From positions 62,001 to 126,000 of the forward strand of contig NZ_JAKNQQ010000006.1 of assembly GCF_022662475.1 (NCBI RefSeq): a stretch of 64,000 bases of DNA, in the 5' to 3' direction. Positions within the stretch are counted from its first letter, which is position 1; every line of letters starts with the position of its first letter. This stretch comes from Sphingomonas sp. TREG-RG-20F-R18-01. GTDB lineage: Bacteria > Pseudomonadota > Alphaproteobacteria > Sphingomonadales > Sphingomonadaceae. The position numbers and the translations under genes were made by a program. This document shows positions 17,967-25,661 of the stretch, piece after piece. The notes beneath the pieces are model-generated. The model worked only from the letters and a program-made list of their open reading frames with translations, searched no databases and was not told where the DNA came from.

Positions 17967-18956
17967 TTACAGCCGAACCAGCATCTTCCCCGTGTTGCCC
18001 CCGGTGAACAGGCCGAGAAACGCATCCGGCGTGGCGTCCAGGCCATCATGGACGGTATCCTGGCTGGTAAGCGCGCCGCTCTTCACCATCGCCGCCATGT
18101 CCGCGTAAAAGTCCGCAGCACGCGCGAAATACGGCGTGACCAGGAACCCCTGCATCCGGATCCGCGCACCGATCAACCGCATCAGATAGCGCAATTGCGT
18201 CGGAGCCCCGCTGTTGTACGCGTCGATCATGCCGCAGATCGCGAAACGCGCCTGATCGCGGGCATGCGCGAGCGCCGCGTCGAGATGATCGCCGCCGACA
18301 TTGTCGAAATACACGTCGATCCCGTCCGGGGCGGCGGCGCCCAGCGCCTTCACCAGGGGCACGTCCCCCTTGTAGTCGATCACGTGATCCGCACCCAGGG
18401 ATTTGACCCAGGCACATTTGTCGGCACCCCCGGCCGATCCGATGACCGTCATCCCCTTGGCCTTGGCGACCTGCACCACGGTCGAACCGACGGCACCCGC
18501 GGCGGCGGAGACGAACACCGTCTCGCCCGGCTTGGCCGACGCCACGTCCAGCAATCCCCAATAGGCCGTCATGCCGGGCATGCCGAGCATGCCGAGGAAC
18601 TGTTGGTCGGGCACGCCGACGTCGGGCAGCTTCTGGACCTGGTTTGCCGGCAGGATCGCTTCATCGCGCCAGCCCAGCATGTGCTGGACCTTGTCGCCGA
18701 CCTTGATGGCGTCGGAACGGCTCTCAACGACCTCGCCGAGCGCGCCACCCTGCATCGGCTCGCCGAGCGCGAACGGCGCGACATAGGACTTCGTGTCGTT
18801 CATCCGTCCGCGCATGTACGGGTCGACCGATAGCCAGCGGTTCGCGACCCGCACTTCGCCGTCGTTCAAGGCGCGCGAGCCGGTCTCGACCAAGGCGAAA
18901 TCGGCGTGCTGCGGCATGCCGGTCGGGCGGCTTTTCAAGGTCCAGGAACGGGGCAT
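17967..18956 (-). CDS. NADP-dependent oxidoreductase, CurA/leukotriene-B4-dehydrogenase-like
   Basis: A 329-residue zinc-free medium-chain reductase. It opens with RSWTLKSRPTGMPQHADFAL and VDPYMRGRMND, both characteristic of the CurA/YncB group, with FVSAAAGAVGSTVVQVAKAKG as the cofactor loop and DVYFDNVGGDHLDAAL and GMIDAYNSG further on. It reduces activated double bonds with NADPH in the cytoplasm; the natural substrate is unknown. I choose the ATG at 18956 because GGAGAAAG sits a few bases upstream; the ATG at 18971 lacks such a site. Confidence 0.88.
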   Translation of the reverse strand: MPRSWTLKSRPTGMPQHADFALVETGSRALNDGEVRVANRWLSVDPYMRGRMNDTKSYVAPFALGEPMQGGALGEVVESRSDAIKVGDKVQHMLGWRDEAILPANQVQKLPDVGVPDQQFLGMLGMPGMTAYWGLLDVASAKPGETVFVSAAAGAVGSTVVQVAKAKGMTVIGSAGGADKCAWVKSLGADHVIDYKGDVPLVKALGAAAPDGIDVYFDNVGGDHLDAALAHARDQARFAICGMIDAYNSGAPTQLRYLMRLIGARIRMQGFLVTPYFARAADFYADMAAMVKSGALTSQDTVHDGLDATPDAFLGLFTGGNTGKMLVRL

Positions 18957-19018
18957 CGGCGCTTTCTCCATCAGGTGTTTCGAAGTCGAGGTATGCGCGG
19001 CGGGGAGTGATAGCAACG

Positions 19019-19052
19019 AAAAAACCCCTCCTCCGCCGAAGCGGAGGAGGGG
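19019..19052 (-). terminator. rho-independent terminator of the DUF2171-like gene
   Basis: Read on the minus strand: CCCCTCCTCCGC-ttcg-GCGGAGGAGGGG, a perfect 12-bp stem with a stable tetraloop, followed directly by six T residues. It lies 42 bases after the stop at 19094. Confidence 0.9.
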
Positions 19053-19093
19053 CTCTCGTCACGATCGAAATTTCCTTTGCGAACGCAACGCGT

Positions 19094-20203
19094 TCAGTAG
19101 GTCGCGCCGAAGCTCCGATTGAGCGTCCGCGGACCGTCGGCCGAGTCGGACCCCTTGGCGTCCGTAGTCTTGGCGTCGGTGGTCTTGGCGTCGTCGTCGC
19201 CGAAGAACGCCTGATTCCGTTCCTCGTCGCGCCAGTGCGCCTTGGCGTCCTCGGCCGTCTTGGAGATCGTCACCTTGTCCGCGACGCTCTGCAGCCAGCT
19301 CGACGGGATCGAATGATGGCGACCACCGGCGTCGGCGTCATTCTTGGTCAACAGGATCCGGTCGCCGCGAACCTTGTCGACCGTGCCGACGTGCGCGCCG
19401 TCCGAGCCGAGCACTTCCATATGCTCGGTGACTTGCGCCAGCGACGCACGCTGCGTCTGGCGGTTGGTGCGCCATGAACCGAACTCGGACTCGAACTTCG
19501 TGCGGTTCTCCCGGCGATATTCGTCATAGTCCCGATCGAGCGCCTCGATCTGCGTCCGGCGCCAGCTGCCGTAGTGATCATCGCTGCCCGACCGCTCCGT
19601 GCCGGACCGCTCGGTGCCATAGCGCTGATCGTCATACCGCGCGTCCATGTCGCGACGGCGCGTCGCCTCATCATCGCCGAACCAAGACCGGACCTCGTCT
19701 CCCGCCCGGTCGAAGAATCCGCGGTCGTCGTAATCATAGCCCTGGGGCTGGCGGCCATAGCCCGGCTGGCCCTGGCCCTGCGAACCGTGGCGCTGCTGGT
19801 CCTGCGGTTTCCCATAGGCACGATTGGAGTCACGATTGCCGTACATGTCGGGTCGACCGTAATCTTCCCGCCCCTGGGCGCGCCCCTGGAACCGGTCGCC
19901 ATGGCCGCCGTCGCCATAGGCGCCGCCACCGTAGGAACGGTTGCCGTAGCCGCCGCGGGACTCATAGCGATCACTGCCGCCCTGATCCTGGTAACCGCCA
20001 CGGTCGCGGTTCTGGCCGCCGCCATACCCGGAAGAGGTCGACCGCGAGTCGCTGTCCGACCCGTAATTCTGCTGGCGATCCGCGCCGCGCGGGTCCCGCC
20101 CGTACCGATCGCGATCGCCATAAGGGCTCTGCCCATAGTCCTGATACTGGTCACGGATGTCATGTCGGTCGTCGTTCGACCGGGGATAGCGTTCATAGGC
20201 CAT
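19094..20203 (-). CDS. disordered protein with C-terminal DUF2171-like domain
   Basis: A 369-residue hydrophilic protein. Residues from about 1 to 160 are low-complexity, rich in Arg, Asp, Gly, Tyr and Gln (RDQYQDYGQSPYGDRDRYGR), almost certainly unstructured. Then comes DYDDRGFFDRAGDEVRSWFG (a SWFGD-type motif seen in sphingomonad proteins), a charged linker, and a C-terminal beta domain (VTEHMEVLGSDGAHVGTVDK, HHSIPSSWLQSVADKV) like DUF2171. No signal peptide. The ATG at 20203 is preceded by AGGAGGA. A GGAAC-type promoter lies upstream and a clean terminator downstream, so it is a single-gene unit. A protective role under stress is inference. Confidence 0.8.
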   Translation of the reverse strand: MAYERYPRSNDDRHDIRDQYQDYGQSPYGDRDRYGRDPRGADRQQNYGSDSDSRSTSSGYGGGQNRDRGGYQDQGGSDRYESRGGYGNRSYGGGAYGDGGHGDRFQGRAQGREDYGRPDMYGNRDSNRAYGKPQDQQRHGSQGQGQPGYGRQPQGYDYDDRGFFDRAGDEVRSWFGDDEATRRRDMDARYDDQRYGTERSGTERSGSDDHYGSWRRTQIEALDRDYDEYRRENRTKFESEFGSWRTNRQTQRASLAQVTEHMEVLGSDGAHVGTVDKVRGDRILLTKNDADAGGRHHSIPSSWLQSVADKVTISKTAEDAKAHWRDEERNQAFFGDDDAKTTDAKTTDAKGSDSADGPRTLNRSFGATY

Positions 20204-20272
20204 GATAGCGTCCTCCTGAGACAAGGGTGCCAAATGGCGCGTCGTTCGGCGCGTCGCATTGGCAGCTGTCAA

Positions 20273-20298
20273 AACTCGGGAAAAAGCGGCTCGGTTCC
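20273..20298 (-). promoter_or_regulatory. candidate EcfG general-stress promoter
   Basis: Minus strand: GGAAC (20298-20294), 17-base spacer, AGTT (20276-20273), against the EcfG consensus GGAAC-N16/17-CGTT; one mismatch at the first -10 base. The -10 lies 70 bases before the start codon at 20203. Confidence 0.5.
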
Positions 20299-20448
20299 GT
20301 GATCTAACGCACATTCGAGGCGCATCGTCGACACCGCTGGCGGATGCGGGCGACGCGGCAGGCGGGTTGGTGAAGGCGGCCCATTGCCAGCGGCGAAAAG
20401 CAGCGTTAAGGCGGCAGTCCCGCCGAATGACCGGCCGGGGCGTGGTGC

Positions 20449-20524
20449 GGGGCTGTAGCTCAGATGGGAGAGCGCTGCAATCGCACTGCAGAGGCCAGCG
20501 GTTCGATTCCGCTCAGCTCCACCA
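20449..20524 (+). tRNA. tRNA-Ala (anticodon CGC)
   Basis: A 76-base cloverleaf with encoded CCA. The acceptor GGGGCTG pairs with CAGCTCC and includes the G3:U70 wobble that defines alanine tRNAs. D arm GCTC...GAGC, anticodon arm CTGCA-ATCGCAC-TGCAG giving anticodon CGC at 34-36, and T arm AGCGG-TTCGATT-CCGCT are all intact; the discriminator is A73. It reads GCG codons, which are frequent in this genome. Confidence 0.96.
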
Positions 20525-20594
20525 CGCCAAGCCCGTCGCCACGCGCATCCTTTCACGGCGCGGAGCCTAGTCGCTTCCGTATCGTTGATGCACA

Positions 20595-21452
20595 ATGCCA
20601 CCGATGTCTCCCGCCGACCGCCTGTCCCGCCCGCTGAAAGGCATGATCGTCGGTCAGGTGCGGGCGTTGTTCAACGATCAGGCGCGGGGCGAACGACCCG
20701 TCCAGCGGCGTGATGACGCCCTGTTTCCTCCAGATTCTGTTGCCTGGCGCGTGCATGGGGACGTGACCTCGATGCTGGTCGGGGGTATCGCGGCGCTGCT
20801 GTTGCAGATGTTGCACCCATCGGTACTCGCCGGCGTGTGGGATCACTCGGGGTTTCGGGACGACATGCAGGGCCGGCTGCGCCGCACCGCGCGGTTCATT
20901 GCGGTGACGACTTATGGCGCACCCGATGATGCCCGCGCGTTGCTCGCCAAGGTGCGCCGCATTCATGACCATATCGGCGGCACCCTGCCGGACGGAACGT
21001 CCTACCGTGCCAGCGATCCCGCGCTGCTCGCCTGGGTCCATGTCAGCGAGGTGCTGAGCTTTCTGGATGGCTGGATCCGTTACGGCGAACCGGGCATGAG
21101 CCGTGCCGACCAGGATCGCTATGTCGCCGAAATGGCGCGCATCGCCGAGCCGCTCGGGGTAGAAGCGATCCCTCGGACGCGGGGGGAGGCCGAGGCCCTG
21201 CAGGCCGCGATGCGGCCGCAACTGAAGGTCGATGCGCGAACGCGCGACGTCGCGACGGTCCTGTTGCAGCAGCCGGCGCCCTCGCTGGCCGCACGCCCGT
21301 TCCAGACGATCACGATGCAGGCGGCGATCGACCTGTTGCCGGGCTGGGCGCGGACGATGCACGGACTGGAGCGACCCGGACTTGGCGTGCCGCTGCTGCG
21401 TGCGGGGACGTTCGGGGTCGCCAGCACGCTGCGGTGGGCGTTCCGGGGATGA
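20595..21452 (+). CDS. MpaB-like oxygenase domain protein (DUF2236)
   Basis: A 285-residue protein of the DUF2236/MpaB family, relatives of the haem-dependent latex-clearing oxygenases. Visible family features are the SVAWRVHGDVTSMLVGGIAALLLQMLHPSVLAG helix, FRDDMQGRLRRTARFIAVTTYG, and RRIHDHIGGTLPDGTSYRASDPALLAWVH, whose His residues are the likely haem or metal contacts. The substrate is unknown. Start ATG at 20595 (an ATG at 20604 is possible). The NUDIX gene starts inside its stop codon (ATGA), indicating coupled translation. Confidence 0.8.
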   Translation: MPPMSPADRLSRPLKGMIVGQVRALFNDQARGERPVQRRDDALFPPDSVAWRVHGDVTSMLVGGIAALLLQMLHPSVLAGVWDHSGFRDDMQGRLRRTARFIAVTTYGAPDDARALLAKVRRIHDHIGGTLPDGTSYRASDPALLAWVHVSEVLSFLDGWIRYGEPGMSRADQDRYVAEMARIAEPLGVEAIPRTRGEAEALQAAMRPQLKVDARTRDVATVLLQQPAPSLAARPFQTITMQAAIDLLPGWARTMHGLERPGLGVPLLRAGTFGVASTLRWAFRG

Positions 21453-22204
21453 CGACGCCGCCCCCGTCGCCGATCCCTGCCGCGACGCTGGTGCTGTTTC
21501 GCAGCGGCGGTGGCACCCCCGAACTGTTGTTCGTCGAACGGTCGAGGACGATGGCGTTCGCCGGCGGTGCGCTGGTGTTTCCCGGCGGGCGGGTCGATCC
21601 CGGCGACCACGCGCTGGCGGCAAGGTTCGACGGCGACCCCGACGAGTGCGCCGCGCGCATTGCCGCGATCCGCGAGACACTCGAAGAGGTTGGGCTGGCG
21701 ATCGGCCTCCAGGCGATCGATGCCGATCGTCTGGCAGGGCTGCGAGCGGCCTTGCATGGCGGGGTGGGTTTCGGGGACGCGCTCGTTGCCGCGCAGGCCG
21801 TGCTGGCGATCGACGGGCTGGTGCCGTTCGCGCGATGGTGCCCGTCGCATGCTCCCGCCCGCATTTTCGACACGCGGTTCTTTCTCGCCGAAGTTCCCGC
21901 CGACGCGCCCGACCCGGTGGTCGACGATACCGAGAATGTCCGCGTCTTCTGGGCGACCGCGCAAACCGTGCTCGACCTTGCCGATTCCGGGGCCGCCAAG
22001 ATCATCTTCCCGACCCGTCGCAACCTCGAGCGGCTCGCCCAATTCGACAGCTTTCGGGCCGCCGTGGCGGACACGGCCGATCGCCCGATGCGAACGGTCA
22101 CGCCATGGGTCGAGGATCGCGACGGCATGCCGCATCTCTGTATCCCGACCGATCTCGGCTATCCCGTGACCGCCGAACCGATGGAGGATGCGGTCCGCGG
22201 ATAG
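21449..22204 (+). CDS. NUDIX hydrolase
   Basis: A 251-residue NUDIX-fold protein. GGALVFPGGRVDPGDHAL precedes the helix AAIRETLEEVGLAIG, which has the RE-x2-EE-x-G core of the NUDIX box; the upstream glycine and glutamate of the box are not in perfect register. The large insertion after the box (LHGGVGFGDALVAAQAVLAIDGLVPFARWCPS) resembles the NUDT7/NUDT19 CoA-pyrophosphatase-like group. The start is the ATG at 21449, overlapping the upstream stop by four bases. Only 4 bases separate its stop from that of the converging next gene. Confidence 0.82.
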   Translation: MTTPPPSPIPAATLVLFRSGGGTPELLFVERSRTMAFAGGALVFPGGRVDPGDHALAARFDGDPDECAARIAAIRETLEEVGLAIGLQAIDADRLAGLRAALHGGVGFGDALVAAQAVLAIDGLVPFARWCPSHAPARIFDTRFFLAEVPADAPDPVVDDTENVRVFWATAQTVLDLADSGAAKIIFPTRRNLERLAQFDSFRAAVADTADRPMRTVTPWVEDRDGMPHLCIPTDLGYPVTAEPMEDAVRG

Positions 22205-22208
22205 CCGC

Positions 22209-22760
22209 TCAGTTGGGCAGCGCGGTCGCTTCGACCTTCTCGACCCAATGGGGGAAGAAGCCTGGCTGGCGATTGGACCATCCCGACGCGGTCGCCGCGG
22301 CTTCGCTGATCGATTGCAGCAACGTGCGCCGCAGGTCGGGGTGGAGATGCGGCAAGGCGGCGGCCGAGCAGAAGGCGGCGGGCAACCACGGCCTGACTTC
22401 CGCGCCGACCAGTCGCTCGTACAGGAAGCGATAGGCCGCGAATGTCGTAAGCCGTCCCTGGCCCAGGTCGAAGGCAGACACGGTCAACAGGGGCGCAAGA
22501 AACGGTTCCAGCGACTCCAGCCCGCCGCCATCGGGCATCGTGGCGCGGATATCGGGCAGGCGTGCGTACAGCCGCGCCTGGGCGCGAATGCTTGCCGCTT
22601 CGATCACATCGCGGGACCAGCGCAGCATGGCGTCCTCGCGGTCGAGGCCGATGTCGAGCGAGCGGCGGATATAGCGCTGGGTTGCCGCTGCAAACCCCGC
22701 GAATTCCTTCATCTCCGCCAGGGTCATCGTGCCGTTGGCCGCTTTCATCCGGGAACCCAT
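22209..22760 (-). CDS. hypothetical protein
   Basis: A 183-residue mostly helical protein that I do not recognise. It has no signal peptide or membrane segment. Features: EFAGFAAATQRYIRRSLDIG and DREDAMLRWSRDVIEAASIR in the N-terminal half, and a C-terminal HLHPDLRRTLLQSISEAAA followed by NRQPGFFPHWVEKVEA. Start ATG at 22760 with GGAGTGGC upstream; internal ATGs at 22748 and 22727 are alternatives. Codon usage is like its neighbours, so it is probably a native sphingomonad gene. Confidence 0.6.
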   Translation of the reverse strand: MGSRMKAANGTMTLAEMKEFAGFAAATQRYIRRSLDIGLDREDAMLRWSRDVIEAASIRAQARLYARLPDIRATMPDGGGLESLEPFLAPLLTVSAFDLGQGRLTTFAAYRFLYERLVGAEVRPWLPAAFCSAAALPHLHPDLRRTLLQSISEAAATASGWSNRQPGFFPHWVEKVEATALPN

Positions 22761-22928
22761 GTGCCACTCCGCTGCTAAGGGTGCAGTCGGACGACCATGC
22801 GCTTACCGGATTACCCCGTGGTTAACGCCGATCGCTTTCTGCGCCAACAAGCGACCATAGATTGTGTTGCGACGCAACATGCATTGCGATCAAGCGTTCA
22901 AAACCTTCGAAAATATCCGTCGGCGTTG

Positions 22929-22956
22929 CGCCCGCGCAACGGAAGTTGCGCGGGCG
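22929..22956. terminator. 12-bp perfect hairpin after the small acidic gene
   Basis: CGCCCGCGCAAC-ggaa-GTTGCGCGGGCG lies 8 bases past the stop of the minus-strand gene. On the minus strand a short T-rich run (ATATTTT) follows about 12 bases later, so this is a likely but imperfect terminator. Confidence 0.5.
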
Positions 22957-22964
22957 GTGGAGGG

Positions 22965-23276
22965 TTAACGCTTGTCCGTCGCCAGCTTCGCTTCCGCTTC
23001 GGGATCGTAGCCGGAGGACTTCGGGGGCTCGCTATTCTCGCCTGGACGCGTCGAGGCGGGCGGATCCGACGCATCCATCGACTCGTCCAACGCATTGTCC
23101 AGCGCCGCGTCGGGGCTGGTGGGGTTGCGCTCGAGGCGCTGTGCGATGGACTGGTCCTGACCGGCATCCTGCTTGGGATGCTGAATGTGGCCCGTTGCAT
23201 CGTCCTCGGGATCGCCAGGAGCGACCGAAAGGCTGTCCAACGCCTTTTCGTCGATCAGCTTGGGGTCATCGTTCAT
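22965..23276 (-). CDS. small acidic disordered protein behind an EcfG promoter
   Basis: A 103-residue hydrophilic protein beginning MNDDPKLIDEKALDSLSV. It is dominated by Asp, Glu, Ser, Pro and Ala, with no hydrophobic core, signal peptide or cysteine (EDDATGHIQHPKQDAGQDQS, ALDNALDESMDASDPPAS, EAEAKLATDKR). I do not recognise a family. The ATG at 23276 has AGGAG at normal spacing. A perfect EcfG consensus promoter lies 30 bases upstream, which strongly supports a real, stress-induced gene. A larger open frame continues upstream through the promoter and must be spurious. Confidence 0.75.
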   Translation of the reverse strand: MNDDPKLIDEKALDSLSVAPGDPEDDATGHIQHPKQDAGQDQSIAQRLERNPTSPDAALDNALDESMDASDPPASTRPGENSEPPKSSGYDPEAEAKLATDKR

Positions 23277-23305
23277 CGTAGCTCTCCTGATCGTTAGGGC
23301 CATAG

Positions 23306-23331
23306 AACGACCCGACCCGCAAGCCTGTTCC
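23306..23331 (-). promoter_or_regulatory. EcfG general-stress promoter, perfect consensus
   Basis: Minus strand: GGAAC (23331-23327), 17-base spacer, CGTT (23309-23306). This is an exact match to GGAAC-N16/17-CGTT, correctly oriented and 30 bases before the start codon at 23276. It sits immediately after the stop of the preceding transglutaminase-like gene. Confidence 0.8.
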
Positions 23332-23332
23332 G

Positions 23333-24112
23333 TCAGGGTAGCCGCGTCACCGATACGCGCTGGGCGACGAAGGTCGCGCGACCGAAGACGGTCATGAACG
23401 CAATGTCGGTCGCATCGCGGCCTACCGCGACGCGCACGAGGTCCGAACAGCTTGCCATGCGGGTGGCGTCGACCAGATGCCACCGGTCCCCCAGCCACAC
23501 TTCCGCGACCGCATGGAAGTCGGGCGGATCCACGCCGGGGGCATAGGCCGAAACGCAACGCGCCGGGATGCCGCCCGCGCGGGCGAGTGCTACGAGCAGG
23601 TGTGCATAGTCGCGACACACGCCGTGCCGCTCCGCGAAGGTCATCATCGCGGTGGTGGTGCCGTTCGAAGTGCCGCATTCGTAGCGCAGATGCCCCGCCA
23701 CCCATTCGACCAGCGCGGCGGCGAGCGGGCCGCCCTGCAACCCGCCGAACTGCTGCTCGACAAACCCCTCCAGCCGATCCGATTCACAATAGCGGCTGGG
23801 CAGCAGATACGGGATCGTCTCGGGCGGCATGGCGCGCGGCGGGGTGGGCCCGAGCGTCCTGAAATCCACGGCCGGCCGATCGATCCGGACGATCGCGCGA
23901 TAGTCCGCGCGAAACGCTCCTTCGCCGCGCGCCCAGCAGCGTTGGCCGATGCCGTCCTCACCGGGAACCGCGCGCAACGGTTCGGGCGAGTGGACGCGCA
24001 GGTCCTGCAATTCGAGGTGCTGGTCGGGCTGTTTTGCCGCCTCGATCAGCAACAGCACATCTGCGGCCCCGTCGATGGTATAGTCGAGCATGGCCTCGAT
24101 CGCGATGCGCAT
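23333..24112 (-). CDS. transglutaminase-like cysteine protease family protein
   Basis: A 259-residue protein with the papain-like transglutaminase core. The triad is visible: Cys166 in ERHGVCRDYAHLLVALARAG, His200 in PPDFHAVAEVWLG and Asp215 in HLVDATRM. The N-terminal 110 residues form the beta-rich domain typical of this family (LDYTIDGAADVLLLIEAA). No signal peptide. Function is unknown; relatives are peptidases or amide-forming enzymes. ATG at 24112 with AGGACC upstream. The Bax-inhibitor gene upstream ends in a terminator, so this is a separate unit. Confidence 0.87.
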   Translation of the reverse strand: MRIAIEAMLDYTIDGAADVLLLIEAAKQPDQHLELQDLRVHSPEPLRAVPGEDGIGQRCWARGEGAFRADYRAIVRIDRPAVDFRTLGPTPPRAMPPETIPYLLPSRYCESDRLEGFVEQQFGGLQGGPLAAALVEWVAGHLRYECGTSNGTTTAMMTFAERHGVCRDYAHLLVALARAGGIPARCVSAYAPGVDPPDFHAVAEVWLGDRWHLVDATRMASCSDLVRVAVGRDATDIAFMTVFGRATFVAQRVSVTRLP

Positions 24113-24136
24113 GGTGGTCCTCTGCCTGTGACGAAG

Positions 24137-24170
24137 AAAAAGGGCCCGATGGATCGTGCCATCGAGCCCT
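24137..24170 (-). terminator. rho-independent terminator of the BI-1 gene
   Basis: Minus strand: AGGGCTCGATGG-cacgat-CCATCGGGCCCT, one bulge or mismatch in the stem, followed by TTTTTCTTC. It lies 28 bases beyond the BI-1 stop. Confidence 0.85.
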
Positions 24171-24197
24171 CCCGGATGCTGTGGATCCGTACCGCGT

Positions 24198-24932
<735 letters not shown>

Positions 24933-25272
24933 TACCAAAAGCTCCTTGCAGCCGGCCGTGTGCCGGTTACGCTGAATATCGGCGCACTGCGTCCGCATTT
25001 CAAGCGAATCCGGGGGCAACGGGGCGGTCAGCAACACTGTCTCACAATAGGCCGTACGGCGTGCCGCCTGCGCGTGCGCGCGGACGACATCGCACTCGAC
25101 CATAATCTTGCGATGAAATCGCTAAGCGAAAGATATGGGACCCACGGTGATCGATCACGGTGCGACGAACATATTCTCTGTCACAACACCGTCATGATCT
25201 GCCGGCTCTGATGACAAAATGAAGTCAAGTTGATGACGATGCATAATGTCTAACTAGTGATTAGGAAGTTAT

Positions 25273-25285
25273 ACATGATTCATGT
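25273..25285. promoter_or_regulatory. 13-base perfect palindrome, possible operator
   Basis: ACATGA-T-TCATGT, 36 bases before the small open frame at 25321, in an AT-rich stretch expected of a promoter. The binding protein is unknown. Confidence 0.3.
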
Positions 25286-25320
25286 TAGGACGCGCCAAAC
25301 CGGGCGATAGGAATGCTTGA

Positions 25321-25482
25321 ATGCTGTTGGCAGTCTTCGTGATCCTGGTGATCGGTCTGGGCATCGGCCTGTGCAGCTTCCTGCTGAAGCGGAACAAGCG
25401 TTCGCGGCGGCGGCGGACGCATTATGTCACTATTGCCGTAAGAGACTCCGACCGGGCGACCGACCACGAGAACGATCTGTAA
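25321..25482 (+). CDS. possible 53-residue single-span membrane protein
   Basis: MLLAVFVILVIGLGIGLCSF is a clean transmembrane helix, followed directly by a strongly basic stretch (LLKRNKRSRRRR) and an acidic C-terminus (RDSDRATDHENDL). This charge pattern gives an N-out/C-in topology. TAGGAA lies about 11 bases before the ATG. Too short for family recognition; the AT-rich upstream region with a palindrome supports expression, but the call rests on composition alone. Confidence 0.4.
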   Translation: MLLAVFVILVIGLGIGLCSFLLKRNKRSRRRRTHYVTIAVRDSDRATDHENDL

Positions 25483-25661
25483 AGATCTTGCCGATCGCGC
25501 GGATCTCCGGCGGGACGCATCCCGCTATGCAACGCCCGGCGACCGTACTGCGCCACCGCGGCGGCAGCACCGCGGCGGACGTTCATTTAAAATCGCTTTC
25601 GTAATCTCGGTATGCTCTGCTAGTCCTGGCGCAAGAACAGAAAAGACCGAGAGGATCGAGC

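Larger units (their letters stand above)
24933..25661. other. 729-base region, relatively AT-rich, one possible small gene
   Basis: From about 25100 to 25300 the sequence is distinctly AT-richer than the surroundings and has no long frame. It contains a perfect 13-base palindrome ACATGATTCATGT at 25273-25285 and an imperfect one CTAACTAGTGATTAG just before it, both possible operator sites. The only plausible gene is the small membrane peptide listed next. The stretch 25490-25640 before the MFS gene holds nothing I can name. Confidence 0.6.

Noticed and set aside
23277..23705. N-terminal extension of the small acidic protein
   Set aside because: It would run through the EcfG promoter and overlap the transglutaminase-like gene; the ATG at 23276 has a good ribosome-binding site.
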